Shown here: piece after piece, positions 37,650 through 46,248 of the stretch
How positions within the stretch are numbered: the first letter of the stretch is position 1
Layout: each line of letters begins with the position of its first letter
Assembly: GCA_963801985.1 (NCBI GenBank)
Contig: CAWDGV010000013.1
Coordinates: forward strand, 1 to 64,000
Direction: 5' to 3'
DNA length: 64,000 nucleotides
Source: JABDQZ01 sp963801985
Lineage (GTDB): Bacteria > Pseudomonadota > Gammaproteobacteria > Chromatiales > Chromatiaceae
Notes under the pieces: generated by a model
Database searches by the model: none
What the model saw: only the letters and a program-made list of their open reading frames with translations
What the model was told of the DNA's origin: nothing
Program-made: the position numbers and the translations under genes

Positions 37650-39560
37650 CTATGCTAATACACCAGGATAATCTGCAATACCAGGATTCGCAGATACACC
37701 TATCAGTTTAGGATGATTGATTTTTGGCAGTCTCAGAATATTATCGCTGCTCTTTACTGCAACTATATAGTCCCTGACAACATCCCACATCAGTCGCCCT
37801 TCAGGTGTACGGTTTACCGTCGCCCAGCCAGCAACTTTATACATTTTGTCAGCTTCAATCACATGACCATTGTCCAGACGGGCATCACTAATACGCTGGT
37901 AAATTGGTTTGGAAGGATCGATCGTGTAATCCAGACCACCTACTCTCACCATGTCGCCACCTGACTGTAAGTACGGATCAGGATCAAACAGGTTATCCGC
38001 AACGCCTTCGAGCACACCTAACAGGTCTTTTCCCGACATCTCTGCGACATAGGTTTCACCATAAGTCATGGCACATTGTGTCATTACATCTTCCATGGTG
38101 ATCCAGTCGCCTTTCAGTGTCGTGGTTCCCCAACGTACTCCGGCAGACATCGCAACATCAGCCTCGTACTCATGGCGTAAGGCATTACAAAGTACCTGGT
38201 CCCAGGTACCCATGAAGTTACCACGTCGATACAAAACCCGGTCAGCAATAGCCAGTTTTTCAGACAGAATTTCTTCGTAGCTTTTACCAACACGGCCCTT
38301 GTTGAAGAAAAACTGGCTGTTGCGACTTTCAACAATTTTTTCATCATATGTCGTTTGCCGCATCTGGTTGATGTAGGCTTCCATTTCCTTGTCTGCTTCC
38401 AGCCAGTCTGTGATAACAGGAAGCATGTTGTATTCCATCGACTTGATCTTGCCATCCTGGATATCAAAATCCATTACACCAACATATTTACCGTTGGAAC
38501 CTGCATTGGTTACCCAGCATTCGCCGCCTTCTACATTCTTGACCTTAAGCGGCTTGGGCATACCATCATGGGTATGACCACCGAAGACAGCATTCAGACC
38601 TGGTACGCGCTCAGCCATCTTGATATCAACATCCATGCCATTATGTGACAACAACACAATGGCATCCGGTTTTTCTTCTTCACGGATCTGTTGAACCAGT
38701 TCAATCATGTCGTCTTCACGCAGACCAAATGACCAGTCAGGGAAAAACTCCTGCGGATTGGCATTAGCCGTTCTCGGAAAAGCCTGGCCCACAATACAAA
38801 TACGCGCACCGTTGACATTTTTAATCACGTACGGTCTGAAAGCATGACCGGAATCTTCGTCGTATAGACCCCGACCATCGAAACGTTCAACCAGGGTTGG
38901 ATACTCATCACCCATCATTGAATCTTCTTTTACACGTACGTTCTGGCCGATGAAATCACCTTTAAACAAGGCAACGTTGCTCAGTACCTCTTCTTCACGA
39001 TAGGTAAACTCCCAATGCCCCACCATGACATCCAGACCCAGAATGTTGGAAGCTTCCACCATGTCGACACCACGGGTCCAGAGTGAGGTACCCGAACCCT
39101 GCCACAAGTCTCCACCATCGATGGTAAGAGTATTCTGTTTGCCCCCGGCCTGCTTTCTAAGGTTATCCAGTAATGTTTTTACATACGCGAAACCACCGGT
39201 TTTTCCATATTTGGATGCGGCATGCTCAAAGTCCAGATAAGTGTAGGCATAAGACTCTGGCGTATTTTCCTTCAGTCCCATTGCCTTGAGAAGTTTTTTC
39301 CCGACTACGTGCGGTGGTCTTCCATAAGCATCACCAACACCAAGGTTCACGTTTGGCTCTCGGAAATATACTGGCTTGAGTTGTCCATGCACGTCAGTGA
39401 TGTGTAAAAGCCTTGCGTTGCCTTTCATCGGCAAATCATAAAAGCCTTCAGGCGGCTTGGTAGAACTAAAGGCCCTGCCGGGAATTAATGCAGGAACTGC
39501 AGCTGCACCGACACCCAGGCCCATAATTTTCAGAAAATCACGTCGATCAAGTTTTTGCAT
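37650..39560 (-). CDS. soxB: Thiosulfohydrolase SoxB
   Basis: 636 residues with a twin-arginine leader (DRRDFLKIMGLG). A metallophosphoesterase-like domain carries the dimanganese ligands: HITDVHGQ (about 53), TIDGGDLWQGSG, MVGHWEFTY (the SoxB form of the usual NHE), LSHNGMDVD and FGGHTHDGMPKP. A 5'-nucleotidase C-terminal domain follows with GGDMVRVGGLDYTIDP. SoxB hydrolyses the sulfonate group from SoxY-bound thiosulfate, releasing sulfate in the periplasm. It is transcribed in the same direction as soxXAKYZ but separated from soxZ by about 190 bases with a strong terminator, so it probably has its own promoter. Confidence 0.96.
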   Translation of the reverse strand: MQKLDRRDFLKIMGLGVGAAAVPALIPGRAFSSTKPPEGFYDLPMKGNARLLHITDVHGQLKPVYFREPNVNLGVGDAYGRPPHVVGKKLLKAMGLKENTPESYAYTYLDFEHAASKYGKTGGFAYVKTLLDNLRKQAGGKQNTLTIDGGDLWQGSGTSLWTRGVDMVEASNILGLDVMVGHWEFTYREEEVLSNVALFKGDFIGQNVRVKEDSMMGDEYPTLVERFDGRGLYDEDSGHAFRPYVIKNVNGARICIVGQAFPRTANANPQEFFPDWSFGLREDDMIELVQQIREEEKPDAIVLLSHNGMDVDIKMAERVPGLNAVFGGHTHDGMPKPLKVKNVEGGECWVTNAGSNGKYVGVMDFDIQDGKIKSMEYNMLPVITDWLEADKEMEAYINQMRQTTYDEKIVESRNSQFFFNKGRVGKSYEEILSEKLAIADRVLYRRGNFMGTWDQVLCNALRHEYEADVAMSAGVRWGTTTLKGDWITMEDVMTQCAMTYGETYVAEMSGKDLLGVLEGVADNLFDPDPYLQSGGDMVRVGGLDYTIDPSKPIYQRISDARLDNGHVIEADKMYKVAGWATVNRTPEGRLMWDVVRDYIVAVKSSDNILRLPKINHPKLIGVSANPGIADYPGVLA

Positions 39561-39703
39561 GATTGTTGAATCCGGCTTGAAATAACAGCAGTAAAATCAA
39601 ACTTACAAAACGAGAAGTCTTTACAACTGTTTTACAAAAGAAATTGGGGTTTTCTGGCACTGCCCGAGAGGCAGTGCATTAGTTTCAGAAAACAGTATTA
39701 ATA

Positions 39704-39730
39704 AACAAGGCCCGCGAAACGGGCCTTGTT
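39704..39730. terminator. Terminator after soxZ
   Basis: An 11-bp perfect stem AACAAGGCCCG / CGGGCCTTGTT with loop CGAAA, followed by T-rich sequence on both strands. It lies 18 bases past the soxZ stop and before soxB, splitting the sox genes into two transcripts. A second weaker hairpin (CACTGCC-CGAG-AGGCAGTG) lies at 39657-39675. Confidence 0.85.
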
Positions 39731-39747
39731 TTGGTTTTACGTAACGA

Positions 39748-40056
39748 TTACTTAACTGCAGCTGTCGTTGTTTCAGTACCACCCTGGTTATCAGTCCAGG
39801 TCAACTTGAGCTCGTCACCTTTATTGCCTGCATACTTGAATGACAGGTAAGGGTTCTTGGAAATACCACCGCTCCACAGACAAGTCATCACAGTTTTACC
39901 ATCATGTTCACAGACGATTTCAGTGATGTGATGTGCAGGGATGATTTTGCCAGTCTTCTTGTCTTTACGCAGACCGGTTTCCATTGGGTGTGTCATCAGT
40001 GCTTTGACAGTAACAACACCTGCTTTTGCTTTAGCTCTTATTTTAGTAGAAGCCAT
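39748..40056 (-). CDS. soxZ: Sulfur carrier complex subunit SoxZ
   Basis: 102 residues with no signal peptide, immunoglobulin-like fold. Key segments are IRAKAKAGVVTVKALMTHPMETGLRKD, IPAHHITEIVCEHDGKTV and the end of ELKLTWTDNQGG. SoxZ pairs with SoxY, which carries sulfur intermediates on its C-terminal cysteine, and is exported with SoxY through the Tat pathway. It follows soxY by 54 bases and is the last gene before the terminator. Confidence 0.95.
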   Translation of the reverse strand: MASTKIRAKAKAGVVTVKALMTHPMETGLRKDKKTGKIIPAHHITEIVCEHDGKTVMTCLWSGGISKNPYLSFKYAGNKGDELKLTWTDNQGGTETTTAAVK

Positions 40057-40110
40057 TCTCGTTATCCTCTTAAAAAATTTGTTTCAGATATCTAATGTGC
40101 AAAGTTGGCA

Positions 40111-40593
40111 TTAACCGCCACAACCACCGATGGTTACTTTCACGCCTTTTCTGGCACTGAACATTTTTCCACCAGCTTTACAAACCGCAATAACATCACC
40201 GGTTTTACCCATTTTGATACGTGTTGAAACAAAACCCTGTGCACCTTCTCCCAGATTGAAAGAGGCAACAAGTGGTGTACCGTTTGCTGAAGCAATAATT
40301 GCAATTGATTCGATACCATTCAGGCTTGAATCAACGGTAATAGGTACAACAGCACCATTTTCAGCAATATCTGGTGCTTTGATTTTGATTGCATCAGATG
40401 GTGAGGTCTCACTGGATCCCATCAGCTTAGTCAGTGCTTCGTCAACTTTTCTTGCACTGAAAGCGTCTTTTGGCCATGCAGCCATAACCGCTCCAGGAGT
40501 TAATAGACCTGCACCAACGGCTACACCCAATGTACCTGCTGCTACAGAGCCTTTAAGAAATACACGGCGCTTTAGATTAGCATTCATTTTCAT
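40111..40593 (-). CDS. soxY: Sulfur carrier protein SoxY
   Basis: 160 residues with a Tat leader (LKRRVFLKGSVAAG...AVMA-AW). The C-terminal swinging arm ends KVTIGGCGG, with the substrate-carrying cysteine at residue 158. SoxY with SoxZ carries thiosulfate covalently through the SoxXA and SoxB steps in the periplasm. With no soxCD here, the sulfane sulfur left on SoxY would be handed to stored sulfur. The gene lies between soxK and soxZ. Confidence 0.96.
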   Translation of the reverse strand: MKMNANLKRRVFLKGSVAAGTLGVAVGAGLLTPGAVMAAWPKDAFSARKVDEALTKLMGSSETSPSDAIKIKAPDIAENGAVVPITVDSSLNGIESIAIIASANGTPLVASFNLGEGAQGFVSTRIKMGKTGDVIAVCKAGGKMFSARKGVKVTIGGCGG

Positions 40594-40677
40594 CGATCTC
40601 CGATATATATAAGTAGTTAATTGTAAACATATAATTATGCAATGACCCTTCCAAGATAATTGCTATTTTCGTTTACG

Positions 40678-41058
40678 TTATAAACGAGGTCCAGCATTTT
40701 TCTGTCCCATGGCCTGTTCATATCCCATTTCACCCTGGAACTTGGCTGTTTCCAGCCATGAAATTGCCTTGCCATAGTCACCATGCTTGGCCGCTTCTGC
40801 CGCAGCCCCCATGTAACTGCTCTTGACAGTCTTACCATCGGGCGTCGTGTATTTTACATACTTGGATTTTTTCCAGCGTGTATCACGCCATTCGCCTTTC
40901 ACACTGGCCGCTTTATCAACTGCAGCGCTAGCAGCAGCCAAAGCTTTTTCATAGTTAGCCTGGGTCGGAGCTACTTTTCCTGCGAAAGCAGTGGAACTTG
41001 TTACCATGATAACCGCAGCAGCAACCATGGAAACTTTAAGATTTAAAAATTTCTTCAT
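40678..41058 (-). CDS. soxK: SoxXA-binding protein SoxK
   Basis: 126 residues with a signal peptide (about 1-26, STAFA-GK) followed by a mostly helical mature part: ANYEKALAAASAAVDKAASVKGEWRDTRWKKSKYVKYTTPDGKTVKSSYMGAAAEAAKHGDYGKAISWLETAKFQGEMGYEQAMGQ. The alternating Ala-rich helices and the WRDT segment are characteristic of SoxK (SAXB), which joins and activates SoxXA in many gammaproteobacteria. Its position between soxA and soxY is the usual one. Confidence 0.88.
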   Translation of the reverse strand: MKKFLNLKVSMVAAAVIMVTSSTAFAGKVAPTQANYEKALAAASAAVDKAASVKGEWRDTRWKKSKYVKYTTPDGKTVKSSYMGAAAEAAKHGDYGKAISWLETAKFQGEMGYEQAMGQKNAGPRL

Positions 41059-41076
41059 TTTATCGTCTCCTGTTAA

Positions 41077-41934
41077 TTACTTACGGTAAGCCGGGCCATT
41101 GTATTCCAGGCCGTTTGACATGGAAGCATGGAAGAATTCAAGGTTATTATATTCTTCACTCTGGGCTTTAAATGGTTTTGCGCGAACCTGCTTGTTACAG
41201 CCGCCGTAGCGACGATGCAGGGTTCCGAAACCATCGCCTTTATCACCGCTAGCCAGTTCCCATTTCTTGCGCCAGACTGGAAAATGCGACACTTGACCTG
41301 TAACCGGGCTCAGCAAATCAGCACGAACATACATGCCGGCCTGGTAAACATGACAATCAGCACAGGACAGGTTTAACTGGCCACGCTTGGTATAGAAATG
41401 CTTTTTACCCATTTCATAGGCAGCTTTTGCTTTCGGGTCATCCGGCACAACCACGTTAATGGTTTTTCCACGTGCCTGCATGGAAAGATAACCTGAAACA
41501 TAGGCCAACATGCCGGTTTTCAATTTAAGTTCTTTCTCACCATTTTCTTTCAGGCATTTATTGATATCGCCTTCCAGGGTAACCACTTTACCAGCCTTGC
41601 TGTCCCAGTGTGGGTATTTTACCTTGATTGCTGATGGATCATCTCCAAAACAACTGGCAAAACTCTTACCGTTTTTAAATGGTGTATTATAGAACTCTTC
41701 ACCCTTGGCGACTAAATCTTCGTATGGAGGGAATTCTTCAATATTTTCCCACTGCAAATACAGACCTTCATCGAGGGCATAAGCGCCATTTACCAATGTG
41801 TCAGTAGTAACACCTGGAAACTTTTTGGAAAAATAGTCTGCAAGATCTTTTGCATCCTTGTTGTTGTCTGCCATTGCTGCACTTGTACCCAGAGAAACAG
41901 ATGCCGCGAGCAGTATCGATAAATACTTTCGCAT
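41077..41934 (-). CDS. soxA: L-cysteine S-thiosulfotransferase subunit SoxA (monohaem type)
   Basis: 285 residues from ATG 41934 (GAGGATAATTACA site; a further in-frame ATG at 41949 lacks one). Signal peptide about 1-22. One CxxCH haem motif, CADCH, lies near 196-200. The position of the first haem of dihaem SoxA is occupied by CFGDD plus a lone CLKEN, so this is the single-haem form. The active-site cysteine is in RRYGGCNKQVR near 246. With SoxX it oxidatively joins thiosulfate to the SoxY cysteine. Confidence 0.94.
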   Translation of the reverse strand: MRKYLSILLAASVSLGTSAAMADNNKDAKDLADYFSKKFPGVTTDTLVNGAYALDEGLYLQWENIEEFPPYEDLVAKGEEFYNTPFKNGKSFASCFGDDPSAIKVKYPHWDSKAGKVVTLEGDINKCLKENGEKELKLKTGMLAYVSGYLSMQARGKTINVVVPDDPKAKAAYEMGKKHFYTKRGQLNLSCADCHVYQAGMYVRADLLSPVTGQVSHFPVWRKKWELASGDKGDGFGTLHRRYGGCNKQVRAKPFKAQSEEYNNLEFFHASMSNGLEYNGPAYRK

Positions 41935-41987
41935 TGTAATTATCCTCAAAATTATCGTTATTGTCGGTTAAAACTTTAATTCAAGCT

Positions 41988-42350
41988 TTAAAGCGAATGG
42001 ACGTATTCAGTAATCAGGTCAACTTCCTTGGCAGAAAGCGCTCCATGTTTACCAAATGGAGGCATCGGCGTGTAGGGGTTTGCCGCTGTGGCATCCCAGA
42101 TTTGGGCACGCAATTTAGCTTTATCAGGATAGCGGACATTCATTGCAATCAGCGGTGGCCCAATATTACCGGGCAAAGCACCATCATCCATCGCATGGCA
42201 TCCGAGACAGTTGCCTTTTTTACGATCAAAGGCGATTTTTTTTCCCTGTGCAATTGCATCTTCCGCTGCCATTGCTGCGCTAGTCAGCAAGCCAGTAGAG
42301 ATAACGAGAGCACTAATCAATCTTGCTATCCTTTGGTTGGTTTTACTCAT
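41988..42350 (-). CDS. soxX: Cytochrome SoxX
   Basis: 120 residues with a signal peptide (about 1-28), one haem motif NCLGCHAMDDGALPGNIGPPL (CLGCH near 48-52) and a distal Met in PYTPMPPFGKHG. SoxX is the electron-accepting cytochrome c of SoxXA. First sox gene after a 194-base gap downstream of the response regulator gene; a RIBOSOME site GGAG precedes the start (TTGGAGTGATACATG). The gap (42351-42544) is the likely sox promoter and binding region for the adjoining regulator, though no operator could be fixed. Confidence 0.95.
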   Translation of the reverse strand: MSKTNQRIARLISALVISTGLLTSAAMAAEDAIAQGKKIAFDRKKGNCLGCHAMDDGALPGNIGPPLIAMNVRYPDKAKLRAQIWDATAANPYTPMPPFGKHGALSAKEVDLITEYVHSL

Positions 42351-42544
42351 GTATCACTCCAAACAAGACGTTAGTTTAGTTAATGAAAGCTGTAATTTAT
42401 ATTTTTTTAGAAACAGCAGCTTAACTATAGTGATCCGGATGAAGAATACAAGTCAGCTAAAGTTTCTAAATGTACGACTTGATTCTGGCAAAGTGCCGGG
42501 TAAGGCAATATAGGAAGATATCTGAAATTTTATTGTGGTTTTCC

Positions 42545-43153
42545 TTAACAAAGTTCCTGAGAAAGGACCATCCGCATCAGGTCAGACAGTGTTTTTGCCT
42601 GCATTTTTTCCATGACCTTGGCACGGTGCGCTTCAACAGTAGACTGGCTGACACACAATTCATCAGCGATGGTTTTATTGCGTTTACCCTGGGTAATCAG
42701 GTTCATAACCTCAGTTTCCCGGGGCGTCAGACTCTCCATTCTTTCCCTGATTTCAGCAATATGGGTTGCATGTCCGCGTTGAGCGGCATCAGTTTCAATG
42801 GCACGATGTACACTGTCGAGCAGACGCTGATCATTAAAGGGCTTTTCTATAAAGTCGACCGCACCAGCCTGCATGGCATCTACCGCCATGGGAATATCAC
42901 CATGACCTGTAATGATAATGACCGGGGGATGCAGTTTCTGTTCCTTGAGTTTTTTCTGCAGCTCAATACCACTCATACCGGGCATACGAATATCTGTTAC
43001 CACACACCCGGGGACATTCGGTTTAAAAGCATCCAGAAAAGATTGCCCGGAATCAAACACCGCAACAGTGAGCCCAACCGATTCCATCAGCAGGGCTAAA
43101 GCCTCTCTGACCTGCTGATCATCATCCACAATAAAAACTGTTGTATCAGGCAT
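42545..43153 (-). CDS. FixJ/TtrR-type response regulator
   Basis: 202 residues. Receiver domain (about 5-118) with VFIVDDDQQVREAL, phosphoacceptor context GCVVTDIRMPGMSGIELQ and a conserved ITGHGDIPMAVDAMQAGAVDFIEKPF. A LuxR-type helix-turn-helix follows (about 135-200: LTPRETEVMNLITQGKRNKTIADELCVSQSTVEAHRAKVMEKM). Its ATG overlaps the end of the sensor kinase gene by 8 bases, so the pair is co-translated. It lies directly upstream of soxX and probably controls the sox genes in response to a periplasmic sulfur compound. Confidence 0.92.
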   Translation of the reverse strand: MPDTTVFIVDDDQQVREALALLMESVGLTVAVFDSGQSFLDAFKPNVPGCVVTDIRMPGMSGIELQKKLKEQKLHPPVIIITGHGDIPMAVDAMQAGAVDFIEKPFNDQRLLDSVHRAIETDAAQRGHATHIAEIRERMESLTPRETEVMNLITQGKRNKTIADELCVSQSTVEAHRAKVMEKMQAKTLSDLMRMVLSQELC

Positions 43154-45348
43154 TTTTACCTTCCTGTGTTAATGGCAGGGTAAAACAGAATACCGTACCC
43201 TGGTTGTCACTGGACTCAACATACAGCTCACCTTTATGTGCCGAGATAATACCCTGGCTTAGTGACAGTCCCAATCCCATCCCCTGCTCCTTTGTTGTAA
43301 GAAAAGGCGTAAACAGCTTATTTTTAATTTCATCAGAGAGCCCCGAACCACTGTCGACAACCCTTACGAGAATTTTTCTTGCATCTATCAGCATAGTTGA
43401 AATTGATAATTTTCTATTATCCAATTCATTCATGTACATGGCTTCAACCGCGTTACGTACCAGGTTAAGCAAGACCTGGTCTATATGAATATGCTGTGCC
43501 ATGACCGTTGGCAAACCCTGCACCAGGTCCAGGCTGACTTTAACATGGGCTTTTTCAATATCTGACCGCATGAGGAGTAATACCTCCTCAACCAGCTTAT
43601 TAATATTGAGAGGCGACAGTTCCGGCTCTTCCTTACGTACAAACTTCCTCAGGTGCTTGATAATTTCACCAGCATGCCGGGCCTGGATACCAATCTTTTC
43701 CAGTACTTCAACGACACTGCCCGGTGCCTTTCCAGCTTCTATCAAACGGACACAGGCATCAGCGTTGGTGGCTATCGCGGTCAATGGCTGGTTCAGCTCA
43801 TGCGCAAGGCCGGAAGCCATTTCACCCATGGTACTCAACCTGGCCACATGCGCCAGTTCCTTCTGGTATTGACGGGCCGCTTCCTGGCTCTTTTTCTTCA
43901 GACTGATATCCCGAAAAACAACAACGCTACCCACTGTTTTACCGTGCTCGTCCCTGACCGGGTTACTACTGTATTCAACCGGGAAACTGTCGCCGTCTTT
44001 TTTCCAGAAAAGGTCTTCCTCTACAAAACGCGCCTTGTTTTCAACAAAGGTTCTAAACACCGGGCATTCTTCCGGCGGATGAGGGCTTCCGTCTTTGCGG
44101 GTATGATGCAGCAGCTCATGCTGGTTTTTTCCGATAACCTCCTGGCTGTTCCAGCCGGTTATATCCTCCATTGCCTTGTTAACAAAAGTGGAATTGCCCT
44201 GCAAATCGACGCCGTAAATACCATCGGCCACAGAGTCAAGAATCTGCACATGCTGCTGTTCAAGTAAATGCTTGGACTCTTCAAGTTTACGATGCAGGTT
44301 GTAAATAAATACAGTCATTGTAGACAGCAACAAAATGAAAATCCCAACAATGATTAACCAACCGTAATAACGGGAAATTACATCAGTTAACGTAAACGGT
44401 TGAGACTGGTCATAAGGAGGCAAAACCAGTTCTCGCAGCAAATCATGTACCGGCTGGTATTCCAACGGAATGGTCCAACCCGCATAATCCCCCCACTGCG
44501 CTGCCGGGTCCAGGTCACTCATTTTAAGCAAAGCAATAGCCACCCTTTGTGCCAGCTCATTCGAGGTATGTTGTAATTTACTGAAAGGCCATTCCGGATA
44601 AAGACCGGTACTGTGCAGCAGCGGGAAAGAATCACTGTGTTGTTGATTGATCACCTTGATATCGTCCAGGTTAATAAGGCCTTCCTCAGCCATACTTTTC
44701 AGAATGCCGGTTCTAACCGTACCCACATCAACCTTGCCAGTTACAACAGCTTTAACAACCTCGTCATGTATTCCGCCAAAAGAAAAAGATAGCCATGTCT
44801 GTATAGGGATCGATGCCTGCCCGCTTCATTTCGCCCCAGGCCATCTGGAACCCCCCCAGGGATGTCTGGTCTACTGCCATCATGGAATGACCTTTCAGGT
44901 CTTCCAGCTGATTGATATCAGTATTGCTTGCTGCAGTAAAAATCACGCCACCGAAAGTGTTTAAAGTTTTCCCGGCCACCAGGTTATTCAACGTAGCAAT
45001 ACGTGAAATCCTGTGCCGGACCTCCATCGTTACGTAAATACCGGGATTAACCAACAGAAAGTCGATGCTATTTTGCTCTACTGCAGAATCAATTTCATCG
45101 AAATCCAGCGGAATAATCTCGAACCGCTTGTCTTCAATATGCTGGGTCAAAAAATCAGCCGTGGGAGACCAGTTACGTAGTGTCGCGAAATCCCCGCGAT
45201 GACTTAACACACCAATACTGATGATATGTCCCGGCCCGGCTTCATGATCAGCAAAAACCGGAAAAGACAGCAATACCATGACGAGGGATAACCAGGCTCG
45301 TCTTAATAAACCGGTATTAAGGGCGAGTGTATTTTCTTTCTGTATCAT
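43146..45348 (-). pseudogene. TtrS-like sensor kinase with PhnD-type periplasmic domain, one-base frameshift
   Basis: Two frames form one protein. 44764-45348 gives a signal peptide and the first half of a PhnD/phosphonate-binding-like periplasmic domain (IISIGVLSHRGDFATLRNWSPTADFLTQ). 43146-44726 gives the rest of that domain (VGTVRTGILKSMAEEG), a membrane helix, a PAS domain, and HisKA/HATPase with GLAHELNQPLTAIATNADAC, the N box and DSGSGL/GMGLGLSLS. The break sits in a T5 run (44783-44787, complement): with one T removed the sequence reads FSFGGIHDEVVKAVV and joins perfectly. TtrS senses tetrathionate through such a domain; linkage to sox suggests a sulfur oxyanion ligand here. A homopolymer read error is likely. 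Confidence 0.88.
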
Positions 45349-45456
45349 TATTAATTATTGTTGTTTTCCTGTGCTTAAAACCCGCCGGTCATCAATCCTG
45401 TAAAGATTGGAACAGGAATTAAATTCTCTAAATATAAGAAATTACTAAATTAGTGC

Positions 45457-45484
45457 TTGCTAATTAAGAAATTGCTTATATACT
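45457..45484 (+). promoter_or_regulatory. Sigma-70-like promoter of sgp copy B
   Basis: TTGCTA, 16 bases, TATACT; the same hexamers are found upstream of copy A on the other strand. The start site would fall just upstream of the conserved UTR palindrome. Confidence 0.5.
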
Positions 45485-45494
45485 ACATCTCCAA

Positions 45495-45510
45495 TGAGTC
45501 ATGAGACTCA
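45495..45510 (+). promoter_or_regulatory. 5'-UTR palindrome of sgp copy B
   Basis: TGAGTC-ATGA-GACTCA. Identical arms to copy A with a different centre. It probably lies in the leader mRNA, 47 bases before the start codon. Confidence 0.5.
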
Positions 45511-45556
45511 CGAACAAATTCTAACAGTTTTAAAAATTTATTCTTGGAGATATGAA

Positions 45557-45928
45557 ATGAAAAAAATTATTGCTTTGGTTGCGCTTCTGGCTTCTGCACA
45601 GGCTTCTGCCTGGTGGGATAACGACAACGGTAACTACAACAGCGACGGTTCTGGTAATGGTTACGGTTATGGCGACGGTCGTGGTTACGGTCGTGGTAAC
45701 GGCGACGCTTCTGGCGATGCTGAAGGTACCTTCTCTATGAGCTTCTCTGGTAAAGCACGTGGTAATGCACGTTCTGACTTTGATGCTGAAGGCTACAACA
45801 ACTACAATGGTTACGGCTACGGCAACAGCAACTTCGACGGTCGCAGCTACAACGGTTACGCGCCTTACTACGGCTACCCAACTGCTCCAGTAGCTCCAGT
45901 TGCACAGGCTCCTGAAGCTGCAAAATAA
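45557..45928 (+). CDS. Sulfur-globule-type secreted Gly/Tyr/Asn protein, copy B
   Basis: 123 residues from ATG 45557 (TTGGAGATATGAA site, identical to copy A). Signal peptide MKKIIALVALLASAQASA, then the same repeat core as copy A with substitutions such as WWDNDN for WWGNDN, GTFSMSFSGKARG for GDFSMSFSGRARG, and RSDFDAEGY for KTDWDAEGY, and a shorter Pro/Ala tail. Substitutions are conservative and neither copy is broken, so both look functional. Likely a structural shell protein of periplasmic sulfur globules; the assignment rests on composition and the sox neighbourhood. Confidence 0.7.
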   Translation: MKKIIALVALLASAQASAWWDNDNGNYNSDGSGNGYGYGDGRGYGRGNGDASGDAEGTFSMSFSGKARGNARSDFDAEGYNNYNGYGYGNSNFDGRSYNGYAPYYGYPTAPVAPVAQAPEAAK

Positions 45929-45983
45929 GTTCTGACTTGAAGTTATGACGCCGGCTTGACAGCGGCGTTGAAAGAACTTGAAA

Positions 45984-46010
45984 GCCCTTCTGATCTCTGG
46001 TCAGAAGGGC
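45984..46010 (+). terminator. Rho-independent terminator of sgp copy B
   Basis: Same perfect 10-bp stem GCCCTTCTGA / TCAGAAGGGC as copy A, 7-base loop, then seven T (46011-46017). Confidence 0.9.
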
Positions 46011-46021
46011 TTTTTTTATTA

Positions 46022-46227
46022 GCCAGGTCAATATTCAATTCACTGCGGGCCAAGCCCACATTAAGCATTTCACGGGTTTCAATAGTGACGCGTTCGGTTC
46101 GATAAACGCTGTAATAATGGGCAGCAAGTGCAACCGCAAGCAATGCGGCAAACGGCAGGAAAACCACGAGAAACTCCCGTAGCTTGACTAGATTACTCGG
46201 ATCCCCCTGGCCTTGTACTGGTGACAT
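46022..46227 (-). pseudogene. 5' fragment of a membrane signalling gene, cut by the repeat
   Basis: From ATG 46227 the frame reads SNLVKLREFLVVFLPFAALLAVALAAHYYSVYRTERVTIETREMLNVGLARSELNIDLA. This is a basic start, one membrane helix and the beginning of a periplasmic sensor helix, as in Cache-type chemoreceptor or GGDEF/kinase proteins. At 46021 it runs straight into the terminator of sgp copy B and stops. No continuation was found in the window. It may instead be a tiny gene of its own, but the abrupt end at the repeat boundary favours truncation. Confidence 0.45.
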
Positions 46228-46248
46228 GGATATTTCATTGCTGCGTTA

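Larger units (their letters stand above)
45420..46021 (+). repeat. Right arm of the ~600-bp inverted repeat (sgp copy B)
   Basis: Mirror copy of 36080-36688. Promoter TTGCTA (45457-45462), 16-base spacer and TATACT (45479-45484), the UTR palindrome, the coding sequence and the terminator are all shared. Similarity ends at 46021, exactly where a minus-strand frame that looks like the 5' end of a signalling gene is cut off. Confidence 0.85.

Noticed and set aside
36080..46021. The sgp arms as a composite transposon
   Set aside because: No transposase, terminal inverted repeats of IS type or target-site duplication could be seen; the arms are ordinary genes with promoter and terminator.
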